From: JBBTWV01 sp038062615 | Lineage (GTDB): Bacteria > Patescibacteriota > Gracilibacteria > UBA1369 > UM-FILTER-53-11 | NCBI GenBank assembly: GCA_038062615.1 | Contig: JBBTWV010000053.1 | Location: 1 to 6,386 of the forward strand | DNA: 6,386 bases | Direction: 5' to 3' | Shown: one piece after another, positions 1-6,277 of the stretch | Layout of the letters: each line of letters starts with the position of its first letter | Position numbering within the stretch: position 1 is the stretch's first letter | Program-made: the position numbers and the translations under genes | Notes under the pieces: generated by a model | Told to the model about the DNA's origin: nothing | The model's input: the letters and a program-made list of their open reading frames with translations, nothing else | The model's database searches: none

Positions 1-20
1 TTCGCTGAGCTCGCAATGAC
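1..20 (-). repeat. Edge of a probable dispersed GTCATTGCGAGC-type repeat
   Basis: The minus strand reads GTCATTGCGAGCTCAGCGAA. Intergenic repeats beginning GTCATTGCGAGC followed by a GAAGC-rich palindrome are widespread in many bacterial genomes. Only the first 20 nt are in the window, so the palindromic partner cannot be seen. Confidence 0.35.
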
Positions 21-52
21 ATCTGAATTCTTTAAAAATTGGGGGGGGGTAG

Positions 53-77
53 AAATGGCTTCCATAAGCCGTTTTTT
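53..77 (+). terminator. Hairpin terminator downstream of the operon, strongest on the plus strand
   Basis: AAATGGCTT (53-61), loop CCAT, AAGCCGTTT (66-74) gives a 9-bp stem with one T-G pair, and six T at 72-77 follow the GC core on the plus strand. On the minus strand the same stem has one C-A mismatch and only ATTTCT after the GC core. It therefore looks like a terminator for a plus-strand gene outside the window that may also serve weakly for the pilus operon, whose last stop is at 120. Confidence 0.55.
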
Positions 78-119
78 GAGGTTCATTCGTCTGTTCATAA
101 TTGCATGGATGATACAGTA

Positions 120-1331
120 TTACTCCGCTAAAAGCGGCGCCGGAATAGGCGTCTGTGATTGAGTAAAAAAGGTTTCCTCCAAAGTGATGGGATCGAATGA
201 TTCATTGAGTCCCAAAGCCAGAGGATTCGGCTGAGCGGTTAACATCACGGTGACGCGAGGCTGAATGAGCGCCGTCGGTTCCGCAAAAGCATAATTGGGA
301 TTTTCGGCAGGCGTCACAATAAAATTAAGACTGGTAATATTGATTTGCAGAGGACTTATCGGCACAAAATCCATGGCAAATCCGCGTGCAGAGGTGTCGC
401 AAGTTTCCAGGGCAGGATTGGGCTCTTTGGTGAGGTCATCCAAGCGCGGAAGATCCGCCGGTTGCGGGGCTCCACTCCCGCCAAAACAAGAGGCATCGGT
501 GGCCACCAAATCCAGCGCCGTGCTCGTCCCCACCACATCAAAATCACTTCCGCCGCGGCACTGGAACTCCGGCGCACACACAAAATGGTCGGGAATATTG
601 TCACTATTATCATCCACGCCATCCAGTTTGAGCAGAGAAAGCGCGTACACCGGAACAGGAGCCGTGCTCGTCCCAGCAATAAGTTCTCTAGCTAAAATAG
701 TTTTTTTGCGAGCATCAGCCGAAATGAGATACAGCTCGCCAATGGTATTTTTTTTGGCCGCACTTGGCGCATCACCCTGGCAATAAGGCCCCACATTGGC
801 CGGATTACCAACAGCCGGCGCATCGTAAGAAACATTGGCGCAAAAAGCATCCTCATCCCCTTCTGCCGCGCCGTCATATTTACCAGTGAAAGGATTCATG
901 CCCGTGTTGACGTCTATGCTCCGCCGCAGTTGCGTGCAGTTGCGATCATTCCGCGTGCCATTGTTGCAATCAAAACCCAATTTTTCTTCCGACCCCGGAT
1001 GGAAAAAACTGGAAAAATAACGGCCGTAATTTTGGCCGTAATGCTTGAGCCCGGGATTGGGAACCGAACCGCCGGGGATGGAAGGGATCACCACATTTTG
1101 ATTGTAATACTCATCGTAATCAATCATATTCGTGCGAATTTCTTGCGCGATTCTCTGCATGACAAACCGCGCATCTGCATAAATTTGATTTTGAATATTG
1201 GTGCGCCGCGACTGCCGAAACGACTGGATATACATACTGGAGACGAGCATGGCGACGACCGAAAAAATCGAAACCGCGATGAGGACTTCGGGAAGGGTAA
1301 ATGCACGGAGGGATGAGAATTTTAGTTTCAT
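120..1331 (-). CDS. Large prepilin-like protein (minor pilin, PilW/GspJ-like N-terminus)
   Basis: 403-residue protein with a class III prepilin signal. After a short basic leader (MKLKFSSLRA) comes FTLPEVLIAVSIFSVVAMLV, with Glu at +5 and the hydrophobic helix that anchors pilins. Prepilin peptidase would cut after Ala10; most prepilins have Gly there, so Ala at -1 is a variation. The following helix (QIYADARFVMQRIAQEIRTN, about 49-68) is like that of PilW/GspJ-type minor pilins. The exported part has eight Cys (122, 132, 164, 184, 252, 258, 282, 311), which could make four disulfides. It also has an acidic loop, LDGVDDNSDNIPDHF (236-250), like a thrombospondin type 3 or EF-hand calcium site. 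It ends with a beta-rich segment, PRVTVMLTAQPNP (358-370). Much larger than a major pilin (about 150 residues), so a tip, priming or adhesive role is likely but inferred. Last gene of the operon; no Shine-Dalgarno sequence before the ATG, only AT-rich sequence. Confidence 0.88.
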   Translation of the reverse strand: MKLKFSSLRAFTLPEVLIAVSIFSVVAMLVSSMYIQSFRQSRRTNIQNQIYADARFVMQRIAQEIRTNMIDYDEYYNQNVVIPSIPGGSVPNPGLKHYGQNYGRYFSSFFHPGSEEKLGFDCNNGTRNDRNCTQLRRSIDVNTGMNPFTGKYDGAAEGDEDAFCANVSYDAPAVGNPANVGPYCQGDAPSAAKKNTIGELYLISADARKKTILARELIAGTSTAPVPVYALSLLKLDGVDDNSDNIPDHFVCAPEFQCRGGSDFDVVGTSTALDLVATDASCFGGSGAPQPADLPRLDDLTKEPNPALETCDTSARGFAMDFVPISPLQINITSLNFIVTPAENPNYAFAEPTALIQPRVTVMLTAQPNPLALGLNESFDPITLEETFFTQSQTPIPAPLLAE

Positions 1332-1343
1332 ATTCTATTTATA

Positions 1344-1350
1344 TATAAGC
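1344..1350. repeat. Direct repeat TATAAGC, copy next to the prepilin gene
   Basis: TATAAGC lies 5 nt outside the 19-bp inverted arm. An identical 7-mer lies just outside the other arm at 1461-1467. A pair of short direct repeats bracketing an inverted-repeat element looks like a target-site duplication, although the unequal distances to the arms (5 and 1 nt) leave the element ends uncertain. Confidence 0.55.
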
Positions 1351-1355
1351 TTCCA

Positions 1356-1459
1356 GCGAAAATTGTTTTTTGCCGTAGGGAGCGTTTGCCGGTTGAAGGG
1401 CGAGGATCATGCATCCGAGCCCTGATTCCGAGCGACCGAAGGCAAAAAACAATTTTCGC
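1356..1459. repeat. 104-bp palindromic (MITE-like) element between pilC and the prepilin gene
   Basis: Perfect 19-bp inverted arms: GCGAAAATTGTTTTTTGCC (1356-1374) and its exact reverse complement (1441-1459). At the centre is a second palindrome built of GGGC (1398-1401) with GCCC (1419-1422) and GGAT (1404-1407) with ATCC (1413-1416). These are separated by GA on both sides and close a CATGC loop. There is no T-run after either outer arm, so it is not a canonical terminator. It encodes no protein. The shape fits a non-autonomous miniature element or REP-like sequence; it could also act as an mRNA-stabilising or processing hairpin within the operon. Confidence 0.85.
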
Positions 1460-2719
1460 CTATAAGCCGCCGGCAACCTGCGTGAGCTGGACAATCGGCA
1501 TCATGATGGCACCCACAATGGCGCCAACAATTCCACCCACTGCCACCAAAATCACTGGCTCGATAACTTTAGAAAGTCCGGCTACCGTCGTGTCCACCTC
1601 ATCTTCATAATATTCTGCAATTTTTCCGGCAATGTTATCCAACTGAGCCGTCTGCTCTCCCACCGAAATCATCTGCACCATCATTGTGGGAAATTCCGGC
1701 GAGTCGCGCAAACTTTCGCCCAGCGGAATACCACGCGCAATATCTTCCGAAGCCAGCTCCACGCGTTTCCTATATACCTCGTTTCCAAGTCCTTTCGCAT
1801 TAATAAGGAGGCCTTGAATAATAGGGATTCCGCTTCCCAATAAATTCCCAAGCGACCGGCTAAAACGAGCAAGAATTGATTTTTTTACGAGTGGACCAAA
1901 AATAGGAATATTTATGAGCATCCAGTCGGTTGCGTACCTTCCCTGCTTGGTGCTTCTTGCAAAACTAAAACCCGCGATAAGCACCACCACCGTTCCAAGC
2001 AAATACATCCACTGCTGACGGATAATTTGGCTGATGGCCATAACGCCGCGCGTAAGCGCCGGAAGTTTGTTGCCGCTCTGCGAAAAAATCTCAGAAATTT
2101 TCGGCACCACAAAAATCATCATGGCAATCACCACAAGAATCATGACGATGACAATGAACGCCGGATACATCATGGCGCCTTTTACTTTGCGGATAATCGC
2201 GGCGGATTTTTCCACTTCAACGGCCAGCTGTTTTAAAATTTGATTGAGCTGCCCGGAGGCCTCACCCGAGCGGACCATACCAATATGCGCTTCCGAAAAA
2301 ATATTCGGGTAAAACGCCATACTGGCCGAAAGCGTCCCCCCTTTTTCAATGGCACGCGCAATCTCTATCACAGCATTTTTGAGTTTGCGATTAAACGTCT
2401 GCTCCGCAATGGTGTCCAAAGATTTAATGAGCGGAATACCGGCATTGATCATAATCGCCATGAGCCGAAAAAACGCCGCTTTATCTTTTGGCGTTGGCTT
2501 GCCAATGGACTGCACAAACTCATCAACGCGAACAAACCAGCTTTTTGCTTTTCCTTCTTTTGCTTTTTTGGTGACATCCCTTAAGAGCGCAGCAGGCACA
2601 GAACCTTCTTCAATGGAAAGTACCACTTGTTCTTCTTGCGCCGGTTGCGCCACCGAAAGTTCGAATTTCTTTTCTCCCAAAGCGCTGTCGAGGAGAAAAT
2701 CTTGGGCTTTTTTTGGCAT
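1460..2719 (-). CDS. pilC: Type IV pilus inner-membrane platform protein, PilC/GspF family
   Basis: Polytopic membrane protein that PilB turns to insert or release pilins. 419 residues, the usual PilC length. Two T2SSF domains are visible. The first is about 80-205, with FFRLMAIMINAGIPLIKSL (83-101) and MVRSGEASGQLNQIL (148-162). The second is about 283-408, with LARFSRSLGNLLGSGIPIIQ (283-302) and VGEQTAQLDNIAGKIAEYYE (353-372). Three hydrophobic segments fit the family topology: about 186-206, 237-253 and 388-410. The first 75 residues are a charged cytoplasmic extension. The ATG lies 6 nt after the pilB stop, and those 6 nt are all T on the coding strand, so there is no Shine-Dalgarno sequence and translational coupling is likely. 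The TAG stop lies directly against a 104-bp palindromic element. Without that element the frame would run five codons further (YINRI) and overlap the next gene by ATGA, so the present C-terminus may have been made by an insertion. Confidence 0.95.
   Translation of the reverse strand: MPKKAQDFLLDSALGEKKFELSVAQPAQEEQVVLSIEEGSVPAALLRDVTKKAKEGKAKSWFVRVDEFVQSIGKPTPKDKAAFFRLMAIMINAGIPLIKSLDTIAEQTFNRKLKNAVIEIARAIEKGGTLSASMAFYPNIFSEAHIGMVRSGEASGQLNQILKQLAVEVEKSAAIIRKVKGAMMYPAFIVIVMILVVIAMMIFVVPKISEIFSQSGNKLPALTRGVMAISQIIRQQWMYLLGTVVVLIAGFSFARSTKQGRYATDWMLINIPIFGPLVKKSILARFSRSLGNLLGSGIPIIQGLLINAKGLGNEVYRKRVELASEDIARGIPLGESLRDSPEFPTMMVQMISVGEQTAQLDNIAGKIAEYYEDEVDTTVAGLSKVIEPVILVAVGGIVGAIVGAIMMPIVQLTQVAGGL
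1461..1467. repeat. Direct repeat TATAAGC, copy at the pilC 3' end
   Basis: Second copy of the 7-bp direct repeat, 1 nt outside the inverted arm. It covers the last codons of pilC: on the coding strand it reads GCTTATA within the GGC TTA TAG end. If it is a target-site duplication, the insertion hit the last codons of pilC and supplied the G that completes the TAG stop. Confidence 0.55.
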
Positions 2720-2725
2720 AAAAAA

Positions 2726-4066
2726 TTATGATTGGACCGATGTGGCAGCTGGCACGAGAACTGGCGCAGGAGCGACAGTTGGAGGAGGAACCGAAATCGG
2801 CGCTGGCGTACTCTCCACTTCCGATTCCCTGGCCACGCTATACACTTCATCCAGCGAGGTAATTCCTTTTAACGCCTTCAAAATTCCAGCCTGCTCCAAA
2901 CTCACCATGCCGCTTTCTTGCGCGGCTTTTTCTATTTCTTGCGCCAAAGGTTTTTCCAAAATAAGACGACGCAGACGATTATTCATCCACATCACTTCAT
3001 AAATACCAATACGGCCAAAGTATCCACTTCCAGCACACTGGTCACATCCTTTGCCAATATAAAATTTCAACTCTTGCAATAATTTTGGATCCACCGCCGC
3101 CGCTTCATCAGCATGTAAAAATTTAAGAGCCCGTTTTACGCGTTCCAAAATTTCCGGCTGCACCGCATCTTCTTGCCGACAGTTCGTACAAATTTTCCGC
3201 ACCAAACGCTGAGCAATAATGAGGTTGATGGTTGAGGTCATCAAAAATTCCGGCACGCCCATATTATTGATTCTGGTGAGCGTTTCCACGGCACTGTTGG
3301 TATGAATCGTAGAAAAAACGAGATGACCCGTGAGTGAAGATTCAATGGCAATATCAATGGTTTCGCGGTCACGAATTTCACCGACCATGATGATGTCGGG
3401 ATCCTGACGCAACGCCGTACGGAGCCCATTCGCAAAAGTATAACTGATATCCGGATGCACCTGGCTTTGGTTTAAGCCTTCCATTTGAATTTCCACCGGA
3501 TCCTCAATCGTCAAAATATTCACCTCCGGCGTGTTAAGCAAACTCATACAAGAATAAAGTGTCGTCGTCTTACCCGAACCCGTCGGACCCGAAGTAAGAA
3601 TAATTCCATTGGGTGCTTCCAAACCTTTTTTCAAATACTTCATGCTGTTGCCTTCAATTCCTAATTCTTCCAGCGTTGGAATTTTGCGCGACTTATCCTG
3701 AATTCTCATCACGACTTTTTCGCCATTCACCGTGGGAAAAGTAGAAACACGCAAATCCATCTCGCGGTTATCGCGAGTAGTTACCGTGGTGCGGCCGTCT
3801 TGCGGAACGCGCTGCTCATCAATCTTCAAATTCGACATAATTTTGATGCGCGAAATCACCGCCGGGTGCATGTTTGGCGGGTACTCCATAATGCGCCGCA
3901 AAACTCCATCCACACGATAACGAATCCGCGTAGTGGCACGCTCTGGCTCAATGTGAATATCGGACGCACGCATATCCAACGCACTGGAAATCGTCGCCAA
4001 CACAATCTGCGGCACATTGCCGGCCAAAATCGCATCTTGCAGTTGTTGGAGTTTGGGTGAGTCCAT
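2726..4066 (-). CDS. pilB: Type IV pilus assembly ATPase, PilB/GspE family, lacking the N1 domain
   Basis: Secretion-superfamily hexameric ATPase that powers pilus extension from the cytoplasmic face. Visible motifs: N2-domain signature MRASDIHIEPE (32-42); Walker A GPTGSGKTTT (160-169, Lys166); Asp box ILTIEDPVE (184-192); Walker B DPDIIMVGEIRD (222-233, Glu230); His box TGHLVFSTIHTNS (246-258). A tetracysteine zinc motif, CTNC (293-296) and CDQC (341-344), is found in PilB/GspE but not in PilT, which supports an extension rather than a retraction motor. At 446 residues it is short for PilB (about 560): the N-terminal MshEN/T2SSE_N domain is absent. An in-frame TGA two codons before the ATG rules out a simple upstream extension. 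The C-terminus ends in an unusual Pro/Ala/Val-rich tail (about 418-446). The gene starts 31 nt after pilO with no Shine-Dalgarno sequence. GspE of a type II-like system is the alternative, but PilN/PilO and the pilin favour T4P. Confidence 0.95.
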   Translation of the reverse strand: MDSPKLQQLQDAILAGNVPQIVLATISSALDMRASDIHIEPERATTRIRYRVDGVLRRIMEYPPNMHPAVISRIKIMSNLKIDEQRVPQDGRTTVTTRDNREMDLRVSTFPTVNGEKVVMRIQDKSRKIPTLEELGIEGNSMKYLKKGLEAPNGIILTSGPTGSGKTTTLYSCMSLLNTPEVNILTIEDPVEIQMEGLNQSQVHPDISYTFANGLRTALRQDPDIIMVGEIRDRETIDIAIESSLTGHLVFSTIHTNSAVETLTRINNMGVPEFLMTSTINLIIAQRLVRKICTNCRQEDAVQPEILERVKRALKFLHADEAAAVDPKLLQELKFYIGKGCDQCAGSGYFGRIGIYEVMWMNNRLRRLILEKPLAQEIEKAAQESGMVSLEQAGILKALKGITSLDEVYSVARESEVESTPAPISVPPPTVAPAPVLVPAATSVQS

Positions 4067-4097
4067 GTATCATTTTATTTTATGGTTTCGCTCGTGC

Positions 4098-4727
4098 CTA
4101 CCGTGACACTTTTGGCGTCTGGTAATACGCGTTCATATCCAGCGTAAAGTTGAGATTTTGTTTAAGATCTTTGACGACTTCGCCGCCATCAGTAAAATTG
4201 AGCTGGATAGAATTAACTTCCATAAAGCGCGTACCGCTTTCCAGCGTTCCGGAATTTTTTACAAAATCCAAAAATTTGAAAAAGTTATCTCGCGTGCCAT
4301 CAATATTCATAGAAACTGGCAAGGCAGAAATATCGGGGAAATTGGCCACCGGTTCGCCTTTTCCAAATCTCAAACTGGCCTGGAAAATAGGATTTCCCGC
4401 CGTGTCATGCTCGGAAAAATAATTATCCAGCAGACGGGTTAAATCCGTATAATTTTCATCCGGCGGCAAAATGGAACTTATTTTTTTGGCGAGTTCATCC
4501 GTTTTTTTAGCTCGCTGTTGGCCGAATGTTTTGTAATCTGCCGTCGCGATTTTTAACGCCTGGTCCAGCTGTTCCAAACGAATCGAATTATCTTTCATGG
4601 CCTGACTTTTGGCTCGCAGATCCTGAAACTGGAAAATACCGTAAGCCAGAGCTCCAGCAAAAATCAGCACGCTTAAAGCAGCATAAATATTGCTGGCGCG
4701 AAGATAGGAAGAAAATTGCAGTTTCAT
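4098..4727 (-). CDS. pilO: PilO-like type IV pilus alignment protein
   Basis: 209 residues, the normal size for PilO. It has a short cytoplasmic N-terminus, one membrane segment (about 14-34, IYAALSVLIFAGALAYGIFQ), a heptad-like helical region (about 36-85, RLEQLDQALKIATADYKTF and onward), then a C-terminal ferredoxin-like region: ALPVSMNIDGTRDNFFKFLD (136-154) and RFMEVNSIQLNF through FTLDMNAYY (167-202). This beta-alpha-beta pattern, with a helix of the type NFFKFLDFVKNSG, is typical of PilO, which pairs with PilN to align the inner-membrane platform in the envelope. The gene starts 9 nt after the pilN stop, and the spacer is only A/T with no Shine-Dalgarno sequence, so translation is probably coupled to pilN. 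Its first ten residues (MKLQFSSYLR) resemble those of the prepilin in this operon. PilO is assigned by architecture and gene order; sequence identity to well-studied PilO is expected to be low. Confidence 0.75.
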   Translation of the reverse strand: MKLQFSSYLRASNIYAALSVLIFAGALAYGIFQFQDLRAKSQAMKDNSIRLEQLDQALKIATADYKTFGQQRAKKTDELAKKISSILPPDENYTDLTRLLDNYFSEHDTAGNPIFQASLRFGKGEPVANFPDISALPVSMNIDGTRDNFFKFLDFVKNSGTLESGTRFMEVNSIQLNFTDGGEVVKDLKQNLNFTLDMNAYYQTPKVSR

Positions 4728-4736
4728 AAATAAAAA

Positions 4737-6159
4737 TTATGGTGTTACGTTAGGGACATCATCGCGAAGATCAACTTCGCCGCTTTTTTGCAGCGTGAAT
4801 TCCAAACTGAGTGACGAAGAAAAATCACCGTTCTCATCTTTGCTCTTGGCAAATGAACGAAAATCAATGTCCTTGAACATCGGCGATTTCTCGATGCTAT
4901 CAACAAGATCGGCAATGGCGCTAAACGTTTTACTATCAGATTTTTTGGTGATACCGGTAATGCCGATACGTCCGGTTTTGGTGTCAAAATGGTAAGCATT
5001 AAACAAAAATCCACCCACCGTTTTAAACAAACCCTGGCCATAATAACCGTCGGCCTTCATGGTGGCGGAATGAATATCCTGAATAATTTGAGACCAGTCC
5101 AAACGATCCGCACGCAGCCGATTGACCGTAGAAAGTTCATCAGTGCCTTCTTTGCGGATTTTGGCTAAAAGATCGCTTAAATCCTTATTGGAAATTTTCC
5201 CAAAATCTTGAGCGGCGATGGAAGCGCGAAGCGAACGATTCTCAAAAAGACGCAGGACGCCGTCAATCATTCTAAGTTCTAGCGAACTGGTTTTTGAGTC
5301 CGCCGCAAGCGTGGNNNNNNNNNNTGGCACGGTCGCTATTCAAACGCTGGCGCAGTAATGTTTCAAAAAGTTTATCACGTTCAGGCTGGCCCACCGGCTC
5401 GCGAGAATACGTATCAATGCCAATGGGCATCGCAAAAATCTTTTGGACGATGGAAAGTAAATTTTTGAGGGAAGTTTCTAATGTTTGCAGCTGTATTTTA
5501 GCCTGCGGCTCTTTTTGCCCCAGTAGCTTTTCAAACACATCGGACTGACTGTTCACCTCATCCAAAAGCAACCGCGCCATGCGGAAACGAGCCACATTCA
5601 CCTCGGTCTGCTTGGCGCGCAACTCATTGTTGCTGCCATCAAAACGGTTGGCAAGATTTGGCCCGAGCTGGCTAGAAAACCAAGTAAATTTTGGGTTGAG
5701 CTGCGTGTAAAAAAATCCATAGGTTGCAAAAAACAAACCCACCGCACAGGCAAAAAGAATCTGGGTTATTTTTTGACGGTGTGCTTCATTATCCTGATAC
5801 GCCTTCTGCGAAAAAACCGGCTTAGGGCCAAGCAGCGTTGCCAGTGAAGCCGTCTGGGCCTGAGGTGCCGGAGTCAGTGCCACGGCTGAAGGTGCTGAGG
5901 CTGGGCCGACCGTAGAAGTAGGAGCAGGCACAGCAGGAATGGCAGATGGGACAGTTGGTATACCGACTGGAGCCGGTGGCGTTTTTCCAAGTAATTTCTG
6001 AAGAAGCGTCAACTTCCCGGCATTTTCCTGGCCGGATCCGCTAGTAGCGCCAAGGTTATAGGCAGCCGCTGGTGCAGGTTGGCCACTTGGCGGATTCACC
6101 GGTGCGGGAGTTGAGACCGGTGCGGAAGCTGGTTTTGGATTTTGATTTTCCGGAGGCAT
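4737..6159 (-). CDS. pilN: PilN-like type IV pilus alignment protein, interrupted by an assembly gap
   Basis: Probable inner-membrane alignment subunit of the T4P machine. The N-terminal piece (residues 1-278) has a Pro/Ala-rich, probably disordered cytoplasmic stretch (1-115), one membrane segment (about 131-152, ITQILFACAVGLFFATYGFF) and a polar helical region that looks like coiled coil (175-240). After the gap, 191 more residues carry the PilN-like C-terminal fold: LDWSQIIQDI, then RIGITGITKKSDSKTFSAIA and SLSLEFTLQ. I chose the ATG at 6159 because GAAAGG lies 9 nt upstream. A longer frame starting with TTG at 6306 would use the promoter -35 as a start codon. The two halves are in different frames only because the 10 N are a placeholder: a true gap that is a multiple of 3 joins them. 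Expected length is about 470 residues or more, far longer than a typical PilN (about 180-200). First gene of the operon. One gene is my inference; two genes cannot be excluded. PilN assignment is by fold pattern and position before pilO. Confidence 0.72.
5315..5324. other. Assembly gap (10 N) inside pilN
   Basis: Ten consecutive N, the usual placeholder for a scaffold join of unknown length. The upstream part of pilN ends after a complete codon at 5326 with one spare base (5325). The downstream part resumes at the codon starting at 5312 after two spare bases. The coding frame is kept if the real gap is a multiple of three, which 10 is not. The apparent frameshift here is therefore an assembly artefact, not evidence of a pseudogene. 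Confidence 0.97.
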
Positions 6160-6271
6160 ATGGTTGCGCCTTTCAGGCGCATTTATTGGCTTAGGCCGCC
6201 CCTGCTTGGGGCAGCATCGAGCCTTAGCATGACCGCTCCTCGACGGGTCGGCCTTATGGTTTATTTTTAAT
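6160..6271 (-). promoter_or_regulatory. Structured 5' leader of the pilus operon
   Basis: The inferred leader of about 110 nt is much more GC-rich than the promoter and can pair extensively. One fold is a three-way junction: AGGCC (6250-6254) with GGCCT (6193-6197), GTCGAG (6239-6244) with CTCGAT (6216-6221, one G-U pair), and GCCCC with GGGGC (6198-6212, loop AAGCA). A competing helix pairs GCTAAGGC (6221-6228) with GCCTAAGC (6189-6196) with one mismatch. It uses parts of two of those stems, so the folds exclude each other. I do not recognise a known riboswitch class. A regulatory role is inferred from structure alone. Confidence 0.45.
6166..6180 (-). promoter_or_regulatory. Hairpin holding the pilN ribosome binding site
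   Basis: GCGCC-TGAAA-GGCGC on the minus strand is a perfect 5-bp stem with a 5-nt loop. The Shine-Dalgarno sequence GAAAGG (6169-6174) lies partly in the loop and partly in the 3' arm, 9 nt before the ATG at 6159. When the hairpin forms, the GG of the Shine-Dalgarno sequence is paired, so ribosome entry could be reduced. This ribosome binding site also decides the start of pilN in favour of 6159. Confidence 0.6.
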
Positions 6272-6277
6272 CTGTTA

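Noticed and set aside
41..49. G9 homopolymer as a phase-variable tract
   Set aside because: It lies outside any gene, with no promoter spacing that it would alter; it may also be a sequencing or assembly effect.
295..1020. Several plus-strand open frames of 60-163 codons opposite the prepilin gene
   Set aside because: They lie opposite a well-supported gene, have no recognisable domains or ribosome binding sites, and have low-quality composition.
1332..1368. Internal promoter for the prepilin gene at the TATATA sequence
   Set aside because: No -35-like hexamer at 16-18 nt, and AT-rich sequence here gives TATA-like strings easily.
1356..1459. Intrinsic terminator between pilC and the prepilin gene
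   Set aside because: Neither strand has a T-run after the outer arm; the T-rich part is inside the arm.
2240..3002. Plus-strand open frames up to 217 codons opposite pilC and pilB
   Set aside because: Shadows of the conserved PilC/PilB reading frames; no motif or start signal of their own.
120..6159. Alternative genetic code with TGA as Gly (Gracilibacteria/Absconditabacteria), because no gene here stops at TGA
   Set aside because: About 1,950 codons contain no in-frame TGA; a TGA-Gly organism would be expected to show many.
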